DNA from: Chondrosia reniformis
Lineage: Eukaryota; Porifera; Demospongiae; Chondrillida; Chondrillidae
Length of the DNA stretch: 64,000 bases
Assembly (NCBI GenBank): GCA_947172415.1
Contig: OX359192.1
Span: 2,792,501-2,856,500, forward strand
Reading direction: 5' to 3'
Position numbers and translations under genes: made by a program. Numbering within the stretch: the first letter of the stretch is position 1; the number at the start of each line of letters is the position of its first letter. The notes beneath the pieces were generated by a model. The model did no database searches and was not told the DNA's origin. It saw nothing but the letters and a program-made list of their open reading frames with translations. Positions 61,301-64,000 of this stretch are shown piece after piece.

Positions 61301-62755
61301 TTTATCTAAGGCCTGACCATAATTTTCAACCCCGTACTTTAGGGACTAAACACCTAACCTCCTTTTTCCACAGGGTTCTGGATGAACGCAGTCTTAGAGA
61401 GTGCTTAGAGATGATTTTGAAATGTATCCAGGAAGAAGAAAGGTAGTATTTTATCTTTTAATGTTGATATTAGTTTTAACATGGTTACTTTATAATCAGC
61501 CTGACCTCAGATGTTAAGAAATTTAGTGAAACAATCAGTTCTTACTTGAATGATCTCTGTATGCTACAGAATAGGAAAGATGTACAGCAAGGTATCTTCA
61601 ATAATTGTATTCATCAACTAAGATATTTTCTCCTTTAAGGTTTTAAATTTTATTCCCTCTTATAGGTGATTCTACCAGTCATGGCACTGAACAGTTGTGT
61701 GAGATACCAACACTAACAACAAGTGAAAGAAAAATCATGTTTGAAGAAGTACGTATATATAGTTCATTCAATGGACTCTTACATGTTATTTTTAGAAATG
61801 AATTAATGCAAATTTTCTCCACTAATTTTAGCGTTTAAAGCAAAGAGCAACAAGAAGCAAGCACTCCTCGGTGTTCACTGCCTTTAGAGCTCAAGTGATG
61901 GATCATCTGGAACAAACATTCCAGTCTGTCTTCTATATAATTGGTATGATGCTTAACTTCCTCATTACTTTGTACTCTTTTTCTCAGAAATTATCTAAAG
62001 TCTCCAAAGAATTTTGTTTGTCATGAGATATTCTTTTTTGAACAAGTTCATTGGTTGAACAAGGTCTGATAATGTGTAAATTAACATTATTAACGATGAC
62101 ATGCTATGAAGGAAGTTCCTGTTTCAATTGTAGTATCTGTCTCCGACCCCTCGCTATGACATTCAAACTGCACTTGGAAAACCAAATGTTTACCTTCCTG
62201 TAAGGGTTATTTCGTTGTGCAATGCTGGAGATTATATACATATGAGATCTGAAAAATGTTAATTATTGCCATGTCACTTTTGACACATTGATCACTCACT
62301 GCTGTACACTGTACTTTCCTATATATAGTCTGCCCTTGAAATCAAGAGTGATCAACAACTGAGTAACAATGTCCCTGATATCAGCATTGCATACCATCTT
62401 CACCTAGAGTGTGGACGAATGATAAATCTTTATGATTGGATGAAGGTATACCAAAGCATCCAGTGTATTAAAGCTTTCATATTGTGTTTGTTCTATATTT
62501 ATAGGCTTTTATTTCAGTAATTGCTCCAGGCGACATGTCTGAAGACAAGCAAATTGATAAAGAATTACAGTATCCTTTACTCACTCACTCACTCATCTTA
62601 TTTATGAATCTTCTTGAGTTCACAGTGAAAATCCTTAAAGCTTGTAAAGTGATCGCTTCATGCAGTGTGTCACTGAATTACAGTTTCTTGGATTGATCAA
62701 ACCAACAAAACGGAAGAAGGATCATGTGCAAAGATTGACCTGGGGTCTTTGTTAA
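46375..62755 (+). CDS. ORC3: Origin recognition complex subunit 3, with a 12-kb intron hosting TEP1
   Basis: The N-terminal part has exons 46375-46425, 46575-46733, 46790-46961, 47025-47132, 47311-47468 and 47602-47693. They encode [31 protein letters not shown] and [20 protein letters not shown]. Intron 6 runs from 47694 to 59766. The gene resumes at 59767-60040 with [17 protein letters not shown] (AG|T splits a Ser codon), then about 60282-60418, 60514-60579, 60649-60763, 60855-60936, 61374-61443, 61500-61591, 61667-61748, 61831-61944, 62140-62200, 62330-62446, 62503-62571 and 62648-62755. It ends [20 protein letters not shown] plus two residues, matching the winged-helix end of animal ORC3. 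ORC3 is an AAA-like core subunit of the complex that loads MCM helicase. The donor at 47693 and acceptor at 59766 fit in phase, so the split is one gene. Exon borders in the 3' half are approximate. Confidence 0.93.
47700..48076. other. ORC3 intron 6, left flank / TEP1 3' side
   Basis: No gene is seen. This is the 3' untranslated flank of the antisense TEP1 gene, with a GTATGTACATACGTATG simple repeat near 47838-47857. Confidence 0.4.
48077..56359 (-). CDS. TEP1: TEP1-like vault/telomerase-associated protein, coding region in one exon
   Basis: The frame is open for 2760 codons. The likely start is the internal ATG at 56257 ([15 protein letters not shown]), because CAATAG just before ATATCCTCC (about 56281) looks like an acceptor whose 5' UTR donor may be CTTCAG|GTGAGT near 57015. 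Domains by residue of the full frame: a Ser/Thr/Lys-rich head with a 9-residue repeat (166-266); TROVE RNA-binding module (about 410-830); vWA-like [10 protein letters not shown] segment (about 830-1000); DUF4062 ([17 protein letters not shown], about 1045); NACHT NTPase with P-loop [12 protein letters not shown] (about 1306) and [12 protein letters not shown]; and about 20 WD40 repeats (1815-2760). This is the full TEP1 order. Vertebrate TEP1 binds vault RNA and telomerase RNA. The gene lies antisense inside ORC3 intron 6. Confidence 0.93.
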   Translation of the reverse strand: MCGAWSNLHVCDDAICVFTGSFCFNRYPPVNFCNMSSQIKKPTLSSDLSTKTSFSKLSTANTSSLLTGKSLGVGTNSTLGRQPTETTLSGSTLKGGVGYKSNKLTTLSTDLRSSTATTSKKTLLTQKSDKPAQSASTSAGSTFHTASHAKSRKLEETDGSHKIEKVAKLSVGSSVTKPSVGSSATKPSVGSSATTLSVGSSATTLSVGSSATKPSVGSSATKPSIGSSATKPSVGSSATKPSVDSSATKPSVGSSATKPSIDSSAIFQSAMIAKGALLTSGSSKSFSLKTSLMSQKTSSLLTSATGTGLLHTTKRPLSSSGGPGKLPTAKVPYPTTTTTGPDRRLLAKQPGKIASQVEDTLTAQSEMAKRASETLPHYGLRSTVVQKDQSMFVPPEKDTSVVGLPVSPVDVASLKTSFIHAVSASLLSAPDFHDRKHPTFKALHDRGFQVAQYDAEFLLKAALYTRCELNIRTTANFLLALAANLHNCRPHIGKYFSASIRLPSDWIEVAEIYQAFHDKSINYGSLPTALRKAMVARFPDFDEYQLAKYNKEKSHKKKKEPQKADNSKKSIIVESNESESENSFMSDSDSESEEELERLSFTLKQLIRKLHIVKPVNHVMCILGKRYPEDPEAYRRSHLPGMWDQDQAGKRMKLKVPETWETQVSLKGNKATVWEELIDHRKLPFMAMLRNLRNLIISGISPAHHHRIIRKLKDEYSVVGSRQFPFRFFSAFEVLSELEKIAKGQLSEDHSSMSKATRIRKKSEKKKKKNISIKDKLDLGLLSQYKNALDTALKIATCYNVKPIPGTTLIVCNVGISMKRPCTSARGLGKPRTVQEVGILLSLMCKFSCEHSTMWIYGHGISKYHEIQLQDGTILHNMDHVLAMVTQHYLDYGDGELPKDILEEYLIKHTHIDNLLILSDTVKSNSTDGAFLSGFLKKYRRFVNPDLLFVNVDLSGKSVGFSDSVTPGHENDIYLAGFSDQILRFIAERGDDSQLTHVQNIDKAYNLKAVKRIGLQPTSDGGVAPSLAKEKAFLASGQSRIWRTIRVFISSTFKDMHGERDLLTRYVFPELRARAHQHHIQLYEVDLRWGVTEEDTKSAKALEICLEEINRCHYFIGLLGQRYGWAMDEYPVPDMAEFDWLKEYPPGRSITELEIYHAALADPEKAQNKAFFFLRDPAFLEEVPSEVKSSFVAESFATDKKIESLKSRLRTSGLEVYDKYSARWLGVIEGKPMTGNLDDFGKRVLDVLWNRIQKDFPKEDPESDPLQRAYILHSAFAQSESEKFVGRQKLVKQAISLVGDGKNRLIVGVGKPGSGKSAFMSAFLHQYSEILELREIKPDTRTFVHFIGAMPESGNLENILTRICHDLKKKFSLTLNIPQDFSELLLAWPEFLNETSEILSGRGKFLILIDGLDLLEEVHGGRSLEWIPTHIPENITIFVSCREGLSPHMILAQRGPPPTVMTIGALDIFDKAEMVRRRLGKHKKRLDESAFNNQMKLLLSKKDAVSPLYLHLACEELRVFGVFEEVSSKLHQMSPTISGLLQEILHRLEMEHGQELVCTALSFLAIAQNGLTEAELSSLLGIYTTAEVVQQSGLQKVPPMTVAKLFRSLQGYLQPTSHDSSDLLIFSHQDIETAVRKNYLKGRNSDLEKVLHTVAALYFRSQADPGNNGLFEGTNPRAVSELPYHLKNAGMWEGLADLLTNLYFIKSKAQLGLSHRLLEDYTLNINSLSVNASREAKKFIETPSVEAFHSFLSRNLHIVSVTPALVLQQALNEPSQSIVTQTAKSLIQGTHPSIVECVNKKEDEDACQLTITGGLQSVLSVAVSKHGNLVACGMKNCIAKVYNILTGVEVATFTGHAGAITGLTFVGNGRLCTASKDCMLSLWDVKNGHRIEVMKGHTKPVQDCVANDSGKRLVSVSYDGSARVWNGEDGKQVSLLRTQNMNNRPINCVSFHPEGQLVALGGWDTHIKIWDTFKENRLKVLRGHKTSVQACSYSPTGRHIASASLDGEVKLWSVKSGTALGSLPGHCKPVRSLAFSGEGLQLFTASKDNTVKTWSGTLGMKIMSQGNKEFGKALCIGLTPEAHEKPNTLVVGYHSGFVRQFELASPKPSLEIRIHEGPVTAVCLKSHQDSNSIFCLTTSVDNLGKVWLLVDPEKCVILAGHSEPIRCALWSDNLLATGSEDLTVRIWPHLTNKFAASFMKVKSFEPVATLRGHRGPVTSLALIKSSGTLVSSSQDRSLMFWDIINHVLLKTLPACHKDWINAISMSNLSPDYLITASSDFNLKLWDLKKETEKTLFTGHTSAISCLDFQEGCVVSGAVDGSLKVWTHKGFEITTLNAHKSRVNACILHMPGMKDAPPNWADVMDSEETSSSTTKKLKPLLKQIVVIAASDDGTVTSWKPFIASHEDTLIGHSHEVQDVAITNEDQIVTGSADKTLKIWKYVNKSTSSQLTHNGPVTAVAVNPSGSLVVSTSRDGTGILWEVKTVDDQLTVTPVHQWAIVKEEDAVIDVKFIGKLRFATCTVSPSAIQIWTMKSTSQPILACSKIMKNFKVSKLQTSGEALFAVTLSGQLVFINTSTLTGIQQPVKLHDDWIVDAVVVGDGIASIGLDNNLVKSCPSKIGFSSIALVPNESIQGTPWVTSITSFGLGKYIAVGDSGGHIRVFIAESSSLKLTKKIHGDAVNCLMNLKEMIVVSGSSDGTIKIWKIEVDEQQYVCPGKSGAMQIGQFHSTSSVTCLSRLGNQENIFLAGNQLGQVNVLKFWK
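55556..55863. repeat. 27-bp coding tandem repeat in TEP1, about 11 units
   Basis: Within the TEP1 frame a 27-bp unit encodes the 9-residue repeat VGSSATKPS, with variants such as VGSSATTLS and VDSSATKPS. The period is a multiple of three, so copy changes keep the frame. Units are highly similar at DNA level, so the repeat is young and probably length-polymorphic. It falls in the disordered head before the TROVE module. Confidence 0.95.
56360..57703. other. TEP1 upstream region inside ORC3 intron 6
   Basis: It contains a probable non-coding first exon of TEP1 (donor CTTCAG|GTGAGT on the minus strand, about 57015-57026) and the inverted repeats at 56805-56879. A TATA-poor promoter would lie near 57030-57200. 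The AT-rich stretch at 57460-57550 holds no gene. Confidence 0.5.
56805..56879. repeat. Two adjacent perfect inverted repeats
   Basis: A 26-bp perfect palindrome (AGTAATTAGGATT and its inverse complement, 56805-56830) is followed at once by two 22-bp perfect arms with a 4-bp spacer (56832-56879). The second hairpin's arms contain TGACATCA/TGATGTCA, close to the CRE/ATF site. It lies in the presumed TEP1 5' UTR intron. Confidence 0.95.
57704..58495 (-). pseudogene. Transposon-type ORF with PHD-like finger and coiled coil, one nonsense codon
   Basis: The minus-strand frame begins [20 protein letters not shown], then [11 protein letters not shown] and PCFFC, a PHD-like Cys/His finger. About 70 residues of heptad-rich coiled coil follow ([20 protein letters not shown]...). 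A TGA at 57962-57964 interrupts the frame after KYLRKI. The same frame then continues for another 84 codons ([17 protein letters not shown]...[10 protein letters not shown]). This finger, coiled coil and small C-terminal domain resembles ORF1 proteins of some non-LTR retrotransposons. No reverse transcriptase is adjacent. It is probably a broken mobile-element gene, not a host gene. Confidence 0.55.
58680..59480 (-). mobile_element. Decayed Penelope-like reverse transcriptase fragment
   Basis: Minus-strand pieces in different frames match the order of a Penelope-type reverse transcriptase: [14 protein letters not shown] (about 59398-59440), YNEKMYKVMSDPAA-like (about 59330-59370), [19 protein letters not shown] (about 59090-59155, where active copies have an SVYRKPTHT-type motif) and [13 protein letters not shown] (about 59050-59095). 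Frameshifts and stops separate them. It lies in ORC3 intron 6 between the PHD ORF and ORC3 exon 7. The boundaries are approximate, and no GIY-YIG domain was recognised. Confidence 0.5.
60945..61350. mobile_element. Possible MITE in an ORC3 intron
   Basis: A GC-richer block interrupts an AT-rich intron. CTGGGGGAGCGCCTGACCAT and AGGCC near the left end are loosely mirrored by AAGGCCTGACCATAATTTTC and AACCCCGTA at the right end. The inverted match is partial, and I cannot fix a target duplication. Confidence 0.35.
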
Positions 62756-63017
62756 TTAATTGGTGTACTCCGGTTGAACTGCATTATGTACGTATGCTGC
62801 TGTTTACAGTTTGTTTTCATGAATGTGATTAACGGCGTAGCTCAGCGACGGCGAATCAAAGCCTAATTTTGTTAATTTGCTAGTAAATTCAAATATGCGA
62901 AGTGTTTAATATCGCCTTGATACCAATCAACTCAATATCCCATTACAGAGCCAGTATACGGAACATTTATCTTTATATACAGTATTATAAACACTTCTAT
63001 TTAATCTACCAAGTGAA

Positions 63018-64000
63018 ATGCACGGGACAGCATTAGCTAACAATCGCGACACCATTACTGGAGTATCTAAGAGCTACAGCTTAACAAGAATTAACCAAGC
63101 ATTTGAGTCAACCTTTCAACGCGACTATGGAGCCATAATGACGACGGTGCGAACCTCTTCGGCCCTCCAGCCACCACCGGCTAAGGTATTACCAAAATAC
63201 TCCTGTTACGACACGCCGAACGAATCCACCGCCAGAGAAACGTATAAAGGGAAGGAACACAACCTGATAAGGGGCAACGACAACAATTCTTGCTTTAACA
63301 CTCATTTCAAGCTAGATACAGATTCAAGCTTTGAAAAAGGCCAGTCCACCCAAAGAGATAGTTACAGAGTGATACCCGGAGATAGATCTAATCTGAAAGC
63401 TGACTTTCAACCAAAATCCCATCTCATGCTCACGACAAGTGACACTGGAAACCTTCTGGGAACAGCCAAAGGCTCCAGTCTACAGTCTGAGTATGTTAAG
63501 ACCTATCACCCTATAAGTCCTATAAAATGCAGCAATTCCAACTCCATAGCAAGAGGAAACACAACTGCTCGGAACACGATTACAGGTATATGTACGTATG
63601 TATGTACATGCATGCAGATACATATAACACCTTTTAAATGTACATTATATTGATCCTCTTATATATGCTATGTTAATTATGAGTATAGTACGTGTATTAT
63701 ACAGGCATTTTAGCATATATATTGTGTGTATTAATGTAATATAAATTCTTAGTTCACTGCTGGTACAATATACCTATGCAGGTGACTTAGACTGTTCTCC
63801 CATGGCAGGGGTATCTGCAGCTACTAATTCGAGCACTACTCAAAAAGATGATTTCCTGGAACCCAAGCTTTTACCAAAACATAATACGAGCACAAATATT
63901 AACAATTTCAGCCAAGCCAACATATTCAAAGGTGCCATATATATAATATGTATACATGTATATAACTTTACATCTCATATTAAGTCAATCGTGATCATTT
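63018..64000 (+). CDS. 5' part of an unknown gene, runs off the window
   Basis: Exon 1 (63018-63585) begins MHGTALANNRDTITGVSKSY and ends at donor ACAG|GTATAT. Exon 2 (about 63781-63931, GDLDCSPMAGVSAATNSS...) follows in phase after an acceptor TGCAG and ends at AAAG|GTGCC. The protein so far is about 240 residues, polar and Ser/Thr/Asn-rich, apparently disordered, without a recognisable domain. The start lies 263 bp after the ORC3 stop on the same strand, and the promoter would fit in that gap. The function cannot be told from this part. Confidence 0.6.

Overview
This window is nuclear DNA of an invertebrate animal. Genes are packed tightly and split by many short GT-AG introns. The gene set is metazoan (p66/GATAD2-like, cyclin Q, MAU2, TEP1, peroxisomal HSD17B4). 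The sequence is AT-rich, with many TACGTA-type simple repeats, minisatellites and small inverted-repeat transposons. A demosponge such as Amphimedon fits best, but that is an inference. Exon borders were placed by eye from splice signals and reading frame.

Layout. 1-2830: diverged tandem duplication, no convincing gene. 2830-4037 (-): duplicated last three exons of HSD17B4 behind a new 9-nt start exon, giving a putative free-standing SCP2 carrier of 123 aa. 4119-4447: fold-back element. 5639-7246 (-): orphan protein with signal peptide and about seven membrane segments, with a decayed relative at 7540-7725. 8829-17864 (-): complete HSD17B4 (24 exons, 740 aa) with two large intronic minisatellites. 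18480-19220: dead Ty3/gypsy fragment. 19811-22436 (-): frataxin, intron 2 filled by a 35-bp minisatellite. 22743-33163 (+): MAU2 cohesin loader with a long Q/P-rich tail. 35011-36517 (+): p66/GATAD2-like factor. 36706-37896 (-): orphan 396-aa protein. 38059-43302 (+): PSMC3. 43416-45285 (+): cyclin Q. 45796-46308 (-): LSM5. 46375-62755 (+): ORC3, whose 12-kb intron 6 holds an antisense TEP1 homologue (48077-56359), a PHD-type transposon ORF and a Penelope-like reverse transcriptase relic. 63018-64000 (+): start of an unknown gene.

The genes are mostly housekeeping: peroxisomal beta-oxidation, Fe-S assembly, cohesin loading, chromatin repression, proteasome, cell cycle, mRNA decay/splicing, replication origin and vault/telomerase RNP. 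They form no operon. Three divergent pairs (FXN/MAU2, orphan/PSMC3, LSM5/ORC3) probably share promoters.

The most unusual signals are: a set of hammerhead-ribozyme-like motifs in repeats, one of them (10816-10920) with a nearly full type I layout; the chimeric SCP2 mini-gene, whose exons differ from the parent only by silent changes and one added glycine codon; a 29-bp intronic minisatellite repeating an AP-1 site beside a GC box; and TEP1 nested in ORC3.
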